Assembly (NCBI GenBank): GCA_013398275.1
Contig: VZSE01006029.1
Location: forward strand, 2,694,000 to 2,757,999
Source of the DNA: Promerops cafer
Lineage: Eukaryota > Chordata > Aves > Passeriformes > Nectariniidae
DNA: 64,000 nucleotides
Direction: 5' to 3'
The notes under the pieces were generated by a model. It was not told where the DNA came from, did not search any database, and was given only the letters and a program-made list of their open reading frames with translations. A program made the translations under genes and the position numbers. Shown here one piece after another: positions 1 to 14,301 of this stretch (positions are counted from its first letter, which is position 1; the number at the start of each line of letters is the position of its first letter).

Positions 1-3000
1 GCCAGCCTGGGTAAAATGTTTTAAGGGTCTTTGACTGCTTGAAGTGTTTTGTGGGAAAGCCAGAAACTGGGCCAGGCAAAGTGATTAAACCTCTTCATAA
101 CTCACAATGACCTCCAGAAAGCAACCAGCAGAGCTCATGAGCTTTGGTTTGAAAGAAGAAGAGAGGAAGTTAGCAAAAGATACAGACTATCCCAGCCTAC
201 CTGCTGACTTAGAATCAGAGAGCTGGCAAAAGCCAAAGGGCAGGGGAGAACCAGGTGAGTAACTTGATGATCCAAAAAAGCCTAGAAGGGCATTAAAAAT
301 CTATTTTACAGGCCAGCTTCACAACAGCATACAATTAAGCCCATTGCACGTATCTGGAAGGTTGTTTAACTGCCCAGGTTGTTCCCTGCCTGCCCACACC
401 TACTAACACAGCAGGCCAGCAGTTTTAGGGGGACACAGATATGTTCACCTTCACAGCCTCCTTTTCCTCCTGAAGCTCTTGCTGCTTTTACACTCTTGGA
501 TTTTCAATTTCTTAAACAGGAGCTGTGGTGCTTTAAAATGATTCATTATTCCTCTCCATAGATCCTTAGCGTGTTCCAAAATTTTCCATTATTCTGTACA
601 CAGTGGGGTGGCATGGGAGGCTTCCCTCACATTACACTGCTCTTCTCCCTCTATGGACATATGGATGGATATCCTTGCTCCCTGTTTGGTAATGTTCAAA
701 GGGTAAAATTACCCTCAGTTTCTATGTCTAGACAGAAAGATTTGCTTTCAAAACCATAATTATATTTTTAAAGTTTGAAATGACTAGCTAATGAACTGAT
801 CTAGCTAAATAAATGAAAATTAAGAAGTAGTTATTCAACACCATCAGCACACATATGAGAAGGTGCTCTTTTAGAACAGAAAATTCTGGTATGTGCTGTT
901 CAGTTAATTCACTGTTTTGATTTTTCTCAACACTTTTGAATCCAGTAGAAACTATGTAAATACTTTTAAATGATTAAGAGGCAATAACAAGTTTTTGTCT
1001 TTATGTAAGTTGTCAGAATTTCCACAAGAAGCACGAACTGGAAAGAATGCTTCAAAAAAGAATATTTTTCAATACATTATAGAAGGTCACTCAATTGAAT
1101 GTCACATATAGTGGAATTACTAGAATGGTTATTTCTGAGTAAAGTGAACAAGTAATTCTCAAGAAAAGTCATCAGTGGGCTGCAGTATGTAACTTTACTT
1201 TGTCTTAGGTGTTTTGCCTTTGAAGTTAAAGTGCTTACCACAATTGTACTTTAAGGGTCTTACAGTCATTATTCATGGATCTTTGCTATTATGTCAGTGA
1301 ATCATCAAAGGAAAAAAGGTTAGATTGATTTCTGCAGAAGATGAGCATTTGTCAAAGATTATTTTCGGAATAAAAGGAAAAGTGCAGTTTTTAGTTTGTA
1401 ATGAAGCAAAGTTATTAAAAAACACACAGATAATTATGTTCTAACATAAGACTTCTTTTGTGTGTGAAGAAAAACTTTTTAAAAGCAATGCATAGGGAAC
1501 TAAACACATTAACCACATAATTCTTTTTGATAGGATTTGTCTGAATTTCTTCTTGTGTACTGCAATGAAAGTTCACTCTCGAAGGACCCTGCTCAAAGGC
1601 TTTTTGCTAAAGACAGTACTGCTCCAGGTGAAAAATACAAACTGAAGAAATAGGCTTCAGCTGCATCAAAGGGAACATGAATTTCGCTGTCCTTAATAGA
1701 TGAAAGGGAAAAGCATTACTGCAGTACAACATCCTGTTCTCCCTAATTATTGTCATTGCATGAGAAGTGCACTATACTGTGCAATCCCTCTTAATGTGGA
1801 AAGATCTCTTAGCTATTCTCTACATAATTATACAATAATTAAAATTCAACCAAGGACTATCAAATTCTGCAAAAGAGTTTTTCAACTATTTCTGTGAATC
1901 CCATTATAATGAGTTCTAAGTAAAAAGCAGAGAGCATCTGTTTTGTACTTTCTAATCATATGTTCTTTCTGAAAAATCAGGGATTATGAAATCAATTTAT
2001 TTGGCCAGGTGGAAACCAGGGTAGAATTGAAACTTCTGATGTTAAAAAGCAGTTTAGACTCAAACTCTTGTTTGTTACCAAAACACGACTTAAAGCTACA
2101 TTGGGGACTGTATCACTCTGTCCAAAAGAAGTGTAGAAATAGGTGTTGGGATTACAATACTGACCCCTTTGTAAACATTGTGAAATCTAATAAAATCTTA
2201 CACCACCAAATGTGTCTTAATTAACTGAACCACTCAATTTCCCACTGAATATGAAGAAGTATGTGAACTCTTGCATTTTTACCAGGAAGGACACTCTTAC
2301 ACCAGGAGCAAATTTTCCTTGTCCTTAGAATTCTCTCTTTTACACCTCTATGTGCTTCTTTCACTGTTAGAAAAGTCACAGCGAAGACTTAAAAGTTCTC
2401 CTGGTTTAGCTGAGTGATCCTTGGGGTATCTCACATGGGATATCCATATTGCATGAAGTGTCAGGGGACTTCCCAGGCACTCAGCCTTGAAGACTTTTAC
2501 AACAAAACAGACCAAAACAAAATAACTAAATAAATAAAACAAAAGATCCTTTAGAAATAGTGTCAGCAGGAACAGCTTGAAGAAGAAGGGCACTGGCCAT
2601 CCCACTAGAAGTACTTTTATAGGTTTAATTTGCCAGGTAAAGTGTTCTGGGAATGTAGAATGTTCCATTGGGAAATGATGAGGGTTTTGTGGGAAGATTT
2701 TTGAAGGGACCACAAGAAGGAAGATGTTGTCCTGCCCTTGACCACGCAAATAAAGATTTTCACAGCTGCTTGGAAGGTTAGAACTGTCAGCTGACATTCA
2801 AAGAGAGCAAGATGGCAAAAACACCTTTGATATATTTAATCTCAGCCATCAGATCTTAATCTAGCTATACAAAATAGAAGAATGTGATAGCAGAAACTGA
2901 GCTGCTTGGCCAATGAAAGCTGGGGAAAAGCAGATTAAAGGGATGGTAGTAGATTTCAAGGCCCATTTACAGCACAAAAATTTTCTAAAATCTTCAATGC

Positions 3001-4656
3001 AACCAAAAGAGGCATTGTGCTTTCTGATTTCTTCTCCTTCTCATAATGAGAAATTTGGTGGGGGAATCCATGAGCAGATGGGGCCTTCTTCACTTTGGGT
3101 AGTTGGTTATGTAATCTGTGAAGACCAACAAACTTTATTCTTGATTCCCTTTTGGTTGCTGACAGCCATTTGAGATGAAATAAGACAAACAGTAAAGGAG
3201 ATGTCAATGATGTGGTATTTTGTTATCTAAATAGCTTATATTTCCATGCTCTGACTCACATAAATTTGTCCTGGTATCTTCAGAAGAAAACATCTTTTCA
3301 TGAGTGTCAACCTCCCCAAACTAGTGATATTTCCACAAGTAAAAGGCCATGCCACATGTCAGAAAAATAGGTCTTAGTTTACTTATTATTTAAAGAGCAA
3401 AGAGCTATGCTGTCTGCAATTTCCCAGTGACAATTGCTCCATGGTCCAGTCATCATTATATGGCTTACAGATGTTATTTAAGCTGCTACAAGAGGAACCA
3501 TTTGATGGACAAAGAAGGTTCAGTTCTCATTTCAGAGGATAAAAGCATCCTTCTGACTATGACTGCACACAGGTAGCTTATTGGGGAACTTGTCAAATAT
3601 TTCTTATTCTGACAAGGAAGAGATTGCATTCACCACTTAAACTTGCTTCATTTCCTGAGATCACATTTCAAAACTCATCTTCTCACCTATGGGTCCATTT
3701 TCAGAAGGCAAATTTCCATTTTTAGGTTACTTCACCTATTTATTCTAGGTTCCCTGATGAAAACTGTTCTATCTCAATTCGCTTATCTTGTAAAGTTCAT
3801 TGAAATTCACAATTCATCTGACAGATTCATAATTAATACTTCCTATGAATTAACTTACCCTTGTGGGAAATACAGAAACCTGAGAATCCCAAAAATTGCC
3901 ATGAATTAACTTACCCTCAAAGACCAACTTCAATGAGTGTAAGAAATTTATGTCATAATAGCAAAATCATGAACTACAGCAAAAATTCCTAATCTTGGGC
4001 AGTCACCAATCCGAGAAAGAAACGAGCCAATACAGACTTTGGTAACTTTTAATGACTTTTAATACCTAGAGCGTTATGATCTATCCTCTGACTAAGGGAA
4101 TTGTATCTGGAAAGCATTAGGTAGGACGCTTACATAATGTAGTTCATCTAAAGTGCTTTCCTAGATCTTCCTGAGTGAATTTTACACATTGCATTTGAAT
4201 ACAATACTGCTCTTCATTTCTTTTTCGTAGGTTATTGTCACAAATCCAAAAAAAAATGAATGTTCATCACAGACTTTTTCCTTTCTGTGTGCCCTTTTCT
4301 AGCCTAAACAGTTTGCAATGACTCCTCTTTGAATTCAGTGCCACATTCAAATGAGAAAATAAAGTTTGAGCATAGATTTATTTTATATTCATTTTAATTC
4401 CCATTCCATGTGCTTTTCACAGCTGCTCATTTTATTGAGTTGCTTTTCCAAATGAAAACTCCAGCTGCTCTGGCCTCACAAACCATATAATACATATTGT
4501 ATAAGCCTGTTTCAGTAGACCGTTCCAGAGACTCAACGGTTATTGTTTTCCTCATCTTCCACCTCTAGCCAGAAAATCTAGTGTTTACGTTTCAGTTGCA
4601 AATGCAATCTTTGAAAGTCCCATCAGTTTCTTAGTTGTATTCCGTAGAAAATGGGA
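1..4656. other. Unique AT-rich sequence, no gene seen
   Basis: No exon, RNA gene or known repeat is recognisable here. Short open frames occur on both strands, the longest being 149 codons on the minus strand at 2348-2797, described separately. The composition is AT-rich throughout, with scattered homopolymer runs, as in avian intergenic or intronic DNA. Confidence 0.6.
2348..2797 (-). other. Unrecognised 149-codon open frame, probably not a gene
   Basis: This minus-strand frame starts with ATG and runs 149 codons. Its middle third is strongly hydrophobic, rich in Phe, Leu and Val around residues 68-105, which would read as one or two membrane segments if translated. The hydrophobic part corresponds to a T-rich tract on the minus strand (about 2500-2590), and such tracts give Phe/Leu/Val-rich frames by chance. 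I see no family motif, no splice-site pattern and no flanking poly(A) that would mark a retrocopy. The safest reading is a fortuitous frame. Confidence 0.15.
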
Positions 4657-5350
4657 CAGAATCACACAATCACAGAACATTCTTAACTGGAAGGTAGTCA
4701 CAAGGACCATCAAGTTGAACTCCTGGCCCTGCACAGCCCCATCCCCTAGAGTGAAAGGTTTCTTGAATTCTGTCAGGCTTGGTGTTGTGACCACTTCCCT
4801 GGGGAGTCTGTTCCAGTGCCCAGCCACCAACGGGTGAAGAACCTTTTCTTAATATCCAACCTAAACCTCCCCTGATACAACTTTAGGCCATTCCCTTGGG
4901 TCTTGTCACTGGCCACCACAGAGAAGAGATCAGTGCCTGTCCCTCCCCTTCCCCCCAAGAGGAAGTTGGAGACTGTGATGAGGTGTCCCTTCAGTCTCCT
5001 CTCCTCCAGGCCGAACAGACCTAGTGCCCTCAGCAGCTCCTCACACGACTTCCCCTCAAGGCCCTTCACCACCTTCCTTGCCCTCCTTTGGACGCTCTCT
5101 AATAGATTAATGTCTTTCTTATTTTGTGGTGCCCAACACTGCTCACAGCACTCAAGGTGAGGCTGCCCCAGTGCAGAGCAGAGTGGGACAATTCATCTGA
5201 CTGGCTTTCCTGGCTGGTGATGCTGTGCCTGATGCCCCCCAGGACAGGGTTGGCCCTCCTGGCTGCCAGGGCACTGCTGGCTCATGTTCAACTTGCCACT
5301 GACCAGGACCCCCCAGTGCCCTTTCCACAGCACAGCTTTCCAGCATCTCA
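4657..5350 (-). mobile_element. CR1 LINE, 5'-truncated 3' end, antisense
   Basis: On the plus strand the element opens with the reverse complement of the CR1 tail (AGAATCACACAATCACAGAA). It then shows the usual antisense landmarks: ACCACTTCCCTGGGGAG, the stretch describing failed translation of the CR1 3' region around 4850-4900, CTCCTCTCCTCCAGGCCGAA near 4995, and TGCTCACAGCACTCAAGG near 5140. About 690 bases of the 3' end are present, so the copy is 5'-truncated as most CR1s are. It has several small deletions and is clearly an inactive copy. The right border is approximate, placed where similarity to the recalled CR1 consensus fades near 5345. No target-site duplication is seen, as is usual for CR1. 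Confidence 0.9.
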
Positions 5351-8300
5351 TAGCTTGCTTTCTTTATTCTCCTCAGTAATTTCTAGGTTATGGACAACTT
5401 TAAAGAAAATTCGGCATGTTTCCAGTTTCCATGCCTAATGCATATAGGTGTACAGGCTGAGAAGTGAAACCCTTCGGCCACACCATTAATTCAACCCGTT
5501 TTTGACATCAAAGAATCCATGTTCATGCGCAGCCTCGAGACACAGTCCTTTAGGATGAGTTATTGATCCTGATGCTGAAGTACTTTTACATATAAATAGC
5601 TCTGTAACTCAATGAATTGCCTGGCTTCTGGCCATTGCCAGTAAACGTGATGCAGGCAAACGTGTCTGTGTTTGCAGGAACCCTGAAGTTTAACATCCCC
5701 ATGAGGCAGTTCATAATGCAAGAGGTCTCCATTTACCCTAGAGAGTCTCAGCTCCAGAGTCTAGCTACAGTTTCCTTGGAATAGCTTTGGGACACCAGGA
5801 AATCAATACTTACTAACAACACAAGCAGGTCAGGCTCTGAATTCAGTTAATTACAATACCAGAACTAGCAGATTATCTGCACAAAAACTGACTCCTGCTA
5901 CATTTCTACTTAGTATGCACACTTCTCCTTCTTGGGAAGCTCATGGAAGTCAAGTGGGTTGTGTTTGTCTGTTGATATAACATCTCCTGGGATATTGATG
6001 GGAAGCCTGTGTACCTGTCTCACATGCAGTGATCCTACTCATTGCCACTGACCTCGCTGACTGTGTGCCAATATTTTATTTCTCACTGCTGAGCAAACTT
6101 CTCGAGGTACTTGCCAAAGGATGCTGCAAAGTCTGCTTAGTAGTGCCAATTCTTTGAATCCTCTCATATTGTCATGACCCCAGAACACACAGCAGAAATA
6201 AATCTAGTGACATCAACTGAATAATGTCTTTTGGAGCCCATGGGAAAGCTTTTGAAACACTCCTGGTATAAAATTCCAGCAATACAGCAGTAAGACTTGC
6301 TCTGCATCATCAACTTCAAAACTTTTCAGCTACCTAATAGCTGGATGAAGAAAAGAAACTGCAAAAGCAGCTGTTTGGAGTGGTACTATCAAACAGCCAT
6401 GATAATGCTCCAAAAAGGATAAATTTCCAAATCTAATCCTTTAGGAGATGGATCTGCACCTAACTCATGCTAAAAGAAACATCTGGATTCATTGCAAATT
6501 TTGGTAATAAGAAGTTGGTTGCAAACTGCGAATGGGTCTCTGGGTTCCCACTTTAAACACTATTTTCTCTTTGCCTCCTAAGACCTCCAAACTCTAAGCA
6601 ATGGTTTGCTGTCTAATCCTTAGTATCCTTGCATTAGTTTTTCAGTGGAGTCTGCTGTTTTGTCAGAGTACAGGGGATGGGATGAAGGAAAAGAAAAGCT
6701 GCCTCTGTTTTTTTCAAAATTCGTAATTTATCTTTGTGAATGCTAAGATGGTAGCTAAGGACACAGAAACCAGGAAAATTAAACTATGTTGTTCCTCATT
6801 CTCTTTTTTTTTTTTTTTTAGCTTTTTTTTTTATGTGCAGTCCAAGACATTTTAACTTCAGCTTTCATTTTTACTAAACAATACCACATATTTCAGCTTT
6901 AGCTATTTCTATTTACTTCTACATATATAGAATGCTGCACTTTAAGAAGCAATGCTTTCCTGTGAAATTGTTCTTCTGTTAAAAAAATAATGTATGCAAT
7001 TAAATCAATACTATTATGTTTTCCAATAATAAAAATTTTAAAAAATAGTTCTCATATGGAGAAAAGTTCTTCCAGGCTCATTGCAAAACATTGATACAAT
7101 TATTTATCAAATACATTAGCAACACAACTGCTGAACACAGAATCAATTTATTAGATTAAGTAAATATTTAAAATTCTTTCCAGTTTTTGTGATTTTTTTT
7201 AATATTGAGAAAGACTGTCTCCAAGGGCTTACACTTACTTCCCCACCACCGGTTCTGTCTCACTGTCTATTCACCATGATTTTCCACAAAAGACCCAGTC
7301 CAGTAAGGTCTTGGAGCTTTCCAAGCTGCTGCTTCAGTAAATATCTGCAATCCTTCAAAGGTGATCAGCTCCTTCTTGAGATGGGAGCACAGCATAGACG
7401 TGAATTATTTAATGAGTTATAATGCAGCAACTTTTTTTTAAAATATTCTTCAATTCCCTCCAGGCTACCCCGTTTCTATTGCAATATGATAACTCATCCT
7501 CTATTTATTGCTTGTGAGCTCACACAAGTTCAAAGTTAAGAGGCTGGGCAATTTCTCAAAGGAAAAAATACAAAAGAAAAAGCAGATACCTATTAACAGC
7601 CATTATCAGAGCTATGAGTCCCAGACTCCCCTCATCTTTATAACATTTGGTAATAAACTTCTTCAGTATGGTTGGGTGTTTATAGTTTTCTATCCATAGT
7701 AGATCAATTTTTGCCCTTAGCCTTCAAGATTCTTGTGCAAACTGTTAATATTTACAATTAAAACTTTAAAGTAATTCTTTCCAGAAATGACAACTCACAG
7801 AGAAAATAAATTTATTTCGAAAAGCATGTCAAGAGTCTGTCTACTAAATTGCAAAGCCCAGAAGGTGCTGATATAATACAGCTCAAATGTCCACCTGCTG
7901 AGCAGGGTGAGCATTCCATTGTGCTCTTTGCTTTGATTTTGTCTATAACCTGTCATCACTGATGCCTTGATGCAACTTTCCAAAGAAAAAGAGAGACATC
8001 ATTATGCTATTCATTATGAATAATTACCTGTTTGTAAGAAACATTTGTTTGTGACAGCCATAGATTTTTTCTCCACATGCTCAAAATTCAATACAATTCT
8101 GCTTCCCTTCATTGGTCATCTGCACTGCTGTGGTGGTGATTAAATGTGATTATGTACTTGATGTGTCTTTCCCCCTCAAGCAATTAAATTTCAAAATGCA
8201 GAGGCTAAGTACTTCTACAACAGATTTTTTTGTCAATCTATAATATCAACTGTACAGTAAATTAGATAGAGCTCCATGCTTCAGTATTGTCTCATGTCTG

Positions 8301-8640
8301 AGACTCAGGTGGTATTGATGGGCTGGTTTTGTGCTCAATTGAAATAAGCAGGAACTGAGATGTTGAATATTGTACTGTATTATACATAATAAAACCGATC
8401 TATACAAGTTGATGAAAATGCAAAGAGAAGTTTTAGTGGAGAAGGTGAAGGCAGTAACATTTGTCTTCCTGCGGGAAAAGACTTTTTCTGTGAGAGTTAT
8501 TAAAAAAAAATTCCTTTGATATTTGCTCTTCTCTCTCAGAAAGTTTGGCTCTATATTTTTAGACCAGCACTTTCCCAAGGATCACCGTACCAACTTCCAA
8601 CTAAGACCAAAAGCTGGGACATCCCCAGACTACCCTAGGC
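5351..8640. other. Unique AT-rich sequence, no gene seen
   Basis: Nothing recognisable as coding, RNA or interspersed repeat. It contains a 16-base poly(T) run at 6804-6819 followed closely by a second run of ten T at 6823-6832. Open frames are short and look like chance frames, including a 110-codon minus-strand frame at 8246-8578. Confidence 0.55.
6804..6832. repeat. Poly(T) double tract
   Basis: A run of 16 T is followed by AGC and a run of 10 T. Read on the minus strand this is a poly(A) tract, but the sequence on its minus-strand 5' side carries no recognisable retrocopy, so it is listed as a simple tract only. Confidence 0.85.
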
Positions 8641-9300
8641 ACAACAAATATACCCTCTATGAGTACCTTGGGGAACAACAACAATCCTACAAGATCTAGC
8701 CCATTTCAGGACCTGCTTTACTTCCAGTTCCCCTCCATAAGGCTCATCCCAGTGATCCAGCCCATGCCCCTACCCTGCACCACCTACCAGGTTTCTGCAG
8801 ACCACATTTACACCATCATCCACTGCAGCCTGTGGGTGGCCAGAGGGCAGGACCTCCAGAAAATCCTGGCCAGAGCTGGACAAACTCACTGCCCCAGTGC
8901 TACCAAGGACCAGTTTTACTTCCATGACTCCACAGTCAACTACATTTCAGATGCCCATAGAAGTGCTGGGAATTTGGCTGAACCACAGGATGTTGCCAGT
9001 CTACAAAATATAGACTGTTGTCACTCTTCAGACAGCCTGCAGCATTTTCCAAGAGTTTTCTGCTTCTCAAAATGCCTGAAGTGTGTGACACATGGAAAAA
9101 ACATGGCTTGGTCCTGCTGTTCCACCTGCATGCTCCTGAGTGCCTGGTGACTTCTTCCCTGCAAAGCTGAGAGTTAGCCCACATCCAGTTTCTTCTTGAA
9201 TCCTTCAGAGATCTCTTGGATTAAATTTATCTATAGACCTCCTTACACCTTGGTCTGGGACAGACTTTTATTAAAATAAACACAGGAGAAATAAATGCAG
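8641..9300 (+). other. GC-richer island with 163-codon open frame; possible retrocopy remnant
   Basis: The block stands out from its AT-rich surroundings by many CC- and AG-rich codon-like triplets. An open frame on the plus strand runs from ATG at 8659 to a stop at 9150 (163 codons). Its residues are not low-complexity: it contains a stretch reading YQVSADHIYTIIHCSLWVAR near residues 43-62 and DSTVNYISDAHRSAGNLAEP near residues 89-108. I recognise no family. Adjacent frames also carry coding-looking pieces before 8700 and after 9000, which would fit a decayed, frameshifted retrocopy. AATAAA-type signals follow at about 9275 and 9290, but there is no poly(A) tail. It could equally be a fragment of an old mobile element or a chance frame. 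Confidence 0.3.
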
Positions 9301-12300
9301 GTTGGTCCTAGAGTGACTCTCACTCAGAGAGATTAATATGCCAGATGAAACCAGTAAACTAAAAGTGAGAGCACCAATACTTAATAGTAATGAAGTAATC
9401 CCACTAGTTCAGGTCACAGCTCACACAGTCTGCTCAAATACTTTCTGGAAGTCTCCATTATCACAGTCAAAAAATCAAATTTAAAAGCAGAACGTGATAA
9501 AGAGGAAAAGCCCTTGGACCTTGAGAGAAGCTCTTGTAACCCCACAGCTGACCTTTTTTTCCACCTAGCTCCTTTGTCTCTTGCTGGTGAATGAACCACC
9601 TCAGCAATGACTTTACAAGTTCCCCTGGGTCTATCCATTTCTCTGGGTCAAATGCATATTTGCATAAGCTGCTGCATCTTACAGGTTCTGGAGAGCCAGG
9701 GAAGCTGCTTTCTGGTGCTCATAGACAGCACAGGAGCATCCGGGACAGTGGCAAACTAATCATGGGGAGGGGAATAACAGCCTGTGGTTTTCTTACCAGA
9801 TCCTGAGATCAAAAATTTTCTTATGCCCCTATTGCTGGAAACTCATGATGTTTCTGGCCTTCCTACTTACTCTCTTGGAGATTCTTCAGTATAGAAAACT
9901 ATCTCTCATTTCCTTTCCTAGCCATAGCACTTCATTCTTCCATTCTTCTTTCAGGACTTACCCTTCACTGCCAGCTGAAGTGATCCTGGTCCACCTCAGC
10001 ATGCAGAGTAGGCACGCCCTAACCCTGTGATGCACTTGGCAAATGCACAACAGACCAACCTCCATCTCCATAGTTTCCTTGGATAAGCCAGGTGACAAGG
10101 GTCTCATTGATTGATGCACTTGGAAGGCATGTTCTGCTTAGTGATTGCAACAATGACCTTCCTTCCACTATGGGCAATAGCGTGGGAGTCTTCTTCAAGC
10201 TTCAGGCTGTCCCTGCAACAGGATGGTGTCATCTTTTCACAAACGAACAGTGACACCCTGTTAGTGCAGAGGCAGAAACACACAGAGGAGGAGAGTCCTT
10301 TCATGGAGTAAATGAAGCATTGCCTCTAGCACTTCAGTCCTGAAGAAGAAGAGCTCAGAAGAGCTCTGGCGGATGGACCCTGTAGAGCACAGGTACACTG
10401 TGGGCAGGGCCAGCGCTGCCCTGGCTCTTCTGGGATGCTCACAGGGCCAAGTAATGCAGAGGGCACTGCAGCAGCATTGGCACAGCTGTGAAGATACAGA
10501 GATTCATGGGTTTGTATGAGTAAAACATGGAGGAAATGTTAAGAACATCTATATCTATATATTCATATTTCACTATCGATGTTTATCTAGCCCAAACCCA
10601 TCAAAACATTCAGGATGACAACAAAGTTGTTCTTACATTCAATTCATACCTGGATGAATCTTCTCCAGACATGATGGTAGTATGTAGCACCAAGGAGTAG
10701 GCAAGGGAACAGCTGGAAAATCTCATGTCCTCCAGAATTCTGCCTCTCCACCCTAGATAAAACCCAAAGTGCTGCAAGCATGAAGGTACTTCCTCTTTTT
10801 TTTTTTTTTCTGTGCCACTCCAAATCAAATACATTTCATTCTGAAAAGGAAACATATAACAGACTGGAAACAAAAATGCTGAAGTCTTCCAGGCCTTTTT
10901 GGCACAACGAGGCTTACTAAAAAATGCAGGAGCCTAGGAGTGCTGACTGGAAAGTGGCCAGCTGTTGAATTCATGTGCTTTTGATATGTCAGTGAGCCGG
11001 TCATTACTGTTCAGATACCCTGACTCTTTTAGAAAGGGTCCATTCATCCCAACCTCTACTTTTCAGAGACTTGTCTCTGACATACTAAATGCCTCAAAAC
11101 TAAATGTCCATACATAAAGTTTTAATTATGGCTCAGATATGGGAAGTATGGATTCTTCAGCAATTCATAGTTTTTTACTTACTGTGGGGTATAATTCCAT
11201 GACTCTTCATCTCCTTTAAAGTGACGTAAAGCCATTTTAAAACCCATACACATGACACCAGGTTCTAATAGGAACCAATATCAGGCATGTATCATAAGGC
11301 TGCCTTTACCTCAGAATTGCATATAAATTAATTTTAAAACCCCATCCAACAAGGTAAGGAGCTGAACGTCTCTTACTTACACTGATTTTTATGTCCTAAA
11401 GTAGAACAGGTATTTGTCTGGGATTTTCAGATTCCTGCCATCCTGGCCAAAGTGGCAGTTCTATACATATAATCTGTATATATATATTTTAATCCTCTAG
11501 TTCTGATAGCACAAAATTCCTAGGAGACAAAACAGAGGACATCTGAAGAAAGGCAAACAATGTAACCTTAGACACAAAGCTTGCTCTGTGTTCTGCTTAT
11601 GCTAAGATGTACTTCTCTGCCACAGTTTGACTTTTACTTTTCATAAATCTGGAAGAACTCAGTCTTATATGTGCCTATATACAAGGAAAAAAAATAGCAC
11701 CACATGGTTTGAAAAATTGGGTTTGTGAAACTTTTATTTTCTGGAGGAAATTCAATATCATGATACAGGAAATATCTACAATAATTTTGGAGATAAATTT
11801 TCATGTGACTTCTCTCAATTTTTCTGTTTACTCCTTAAGAACAGAATGCATGATCCTCATACAATATAAGTGCATTTTATGATCAAAAAGTCCCTATTCT
11901 TTTGCAAATAAAGAAATATTAATGCTTTGAGAATATGGTGAGAGCAACAGTGACATGGTAAGAAGAAATAAATGGTTTGTGGGGGAAGGCTGCATATTTA
12001 AATTACAAAGTTCTTTCATTCTACAAGGACATCATGTTCTTCTTGGGCTGGTCTGGTGGCAGAGAAAGAAGCAAGAAAATTTCTTCTTATATTTTGTTAG
12101 ATGCTAGTTTCTATGGAGACAAGTTTCTCCAGTCATTTTTATTTGCAGGCATTAATAGCATAAACAATACAGAGCAGCAAGGGTTTAACCCTGGATTGAA
12201 CCCCATATTGAGCACATTCTGTAGGGAGAAAAATGAATGTCTAAATTGGATACAAGAGCCATTATAGAATCTCGTTAACATTCAATCTTGTTAACTGGAC

Positions 12301-14301
12301 TCTGGCAGTACAAAGCAAAAAACCTGAAGAGTCACATATTTTCATACCCTGTATCCTCTTTTCAAACGTGTTTTGTACAGAAACCTGAGAGGGCAGCATC
12401 ATCTGCCCTCTGGCTGTCCCTGTACAGCTGATGACACACATTGCTGTGCATTAATTACCTACCTCTGCTTTCACTGGCACCCACAGAGAGGCCAGTGCTC
12501 CCAAGCCTAAGGCCATGACTGACTATGCCAGAAGAGGTCAAAGCAATGAAATGAGCTTCCTTTTTCAGTGCAATTGAAGTAATTTGGCATGAATGTGAAG
12601 ACCCATATCATTTTGTGAATTTAAGTTATCAAAAAGAGAAAAAAAGAGCAGCTACTTTCAAGTATCAGGCAATCCAATTTCTCTGAGGGTTTTTTTTCAG
12701 ACTTTCCTTTCTCCCCTCCCTGCACATACTTTGATTTCCATTTTATTATTTCTGACTGAACAAACAATTTACAATGAACATTTAGCTATCCACATGTGTC
12801 TCTTATATATGCAGATCAGAGTATAAACTTTCTTGAGTTTTCAGGGATTGGGGGAGGGAAGAACTGTTACTGTTCAAACACTGAATTGCTCAGTGGCATT
12901 ATATAACAATACTTAATAGCTGAAATACCTGAAACCTCAGTTTCATTATTTATCTGTTTAATTACATGGAGGAATTGACCTTAAAAAGAAGAAGAATCTC
13001 CATGGATGCTGGAAGAAGAGATGTTAACTAAACATTTTTAAATTCCTTCAGAATACGTGAAGATTGCCAAATTGATATATGAAGATTACTTAATTAAACT
13101 ACATTTGCCTGTTTTAGGTTTGACAGATACTCCAGTTATTAAATAAGCAGATGAGCACCTTTTTTTCCATTTTTCCAAAAATATGACGCAAACATAGTGG
13201 CCTTAATCTGAAACTCAGGAGCAAATAGAGGAATTTGATACTCAGAGTTAAAAATATTTTCTAAATATCAGCAAAACACATACAAGGGCTCTGCCCAGCA
13301 CACACACCTTTAAAATAGAAGAGACAGGACACAGTTGATGCTTGCCCAACCATGTGCTTTCAGAAATTCTATACTTAATTACTAACTGAATCTGTGGGAG
13401 GTAGGATAGTGAAATCTGGATTCCCTGTGTCCTCTGGCTGGATTGTCTGGTTCTTGTAGAGCATGAACCTGCATGGATGCAGATCAGACACCCTCTCATC
13501 TCTTAGGGAGAGCATTGACATAAGCACTGTTTTTGCATGGCAGCCTTTTCCTCAGCAGAGCCATTAAAAACACCTCTTTCTCTTGCTGTTGAGATTTTTT
13601 TCTACCCAGCAGTCCACTCCCATAAAACCTGGAGTAGCTTTATATCCCTGAGGCAGCAGCTGCCCTGCAGCATTTGACTGAAGCAGAGCAGAAGGTCCAC
13701 GACTGAGGCTGAAGAGCAGACTTGCAGATGAAAAGACATCACATAAACTTCATGTCCTCAAGAAGATGACTACTAGATAACTGGAATGAACTCTTTTCCC
13801 TCACAGTTTACCAGCCTGAAGCTCTCAGTTATAGTATGTGATACAGGGATAATATATGTATTAGGGAGTTAATTTGTTCTGACCACTGCCAGTATCATTT
13901 CTGGGCATGTATCAGTTAGTTATTTCCTTTTCTGACTTCACACAGAAGCTGTTTGATCATTGGCATACCCATTTGATCTAACCTACACAGCTGATTTCAC
14001 TTTATAGCTGAATGCCATCAAATTCCTTAATGCTAAAAAGAAAAAAAAAATGCATATTTGCATTTTTGTAAATAGGTAGGTATTAGAACTTAATCTGGAA
14101 GTTAAAGGAAGTAATGTCACTAAAATTTCTTAACAAGAGTATCATAAATGAGGGGGATTCAAGGAGGAAATGTGCTGTAAGCTTGGAGGATGAGGATAAA
14201 TAAAACAGAGTAATACAAAACTCAGTGCAGAAAAGATGGCGGGAATGGCAGCAGGATTTTGCAGAGGCTGAGGAAAGGTAGCTGCCAGGTGACAGGCTGG
14301 T
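9301..14301. other. Unique sequence, no gene seen
   Basis: Mostly AT-rich unique DNA. A slightly GC-richer patch at about 9950-10480 carries a 66-codon frame on each strand over the same bases, neither recognisable. Short TA-dinucleotide patches occur near 10548-10562 and 11480-11492. Nothing supports an exon, RNA gene or interspersed repeat that I can name. Confidence 0.5.

Noticed and set aside
4773..5072. 99-codon minus-strand frame
   Set aside because: It lies wholly inside the CR1 fragment and is a translation of its decayed 3' region, not a gene.
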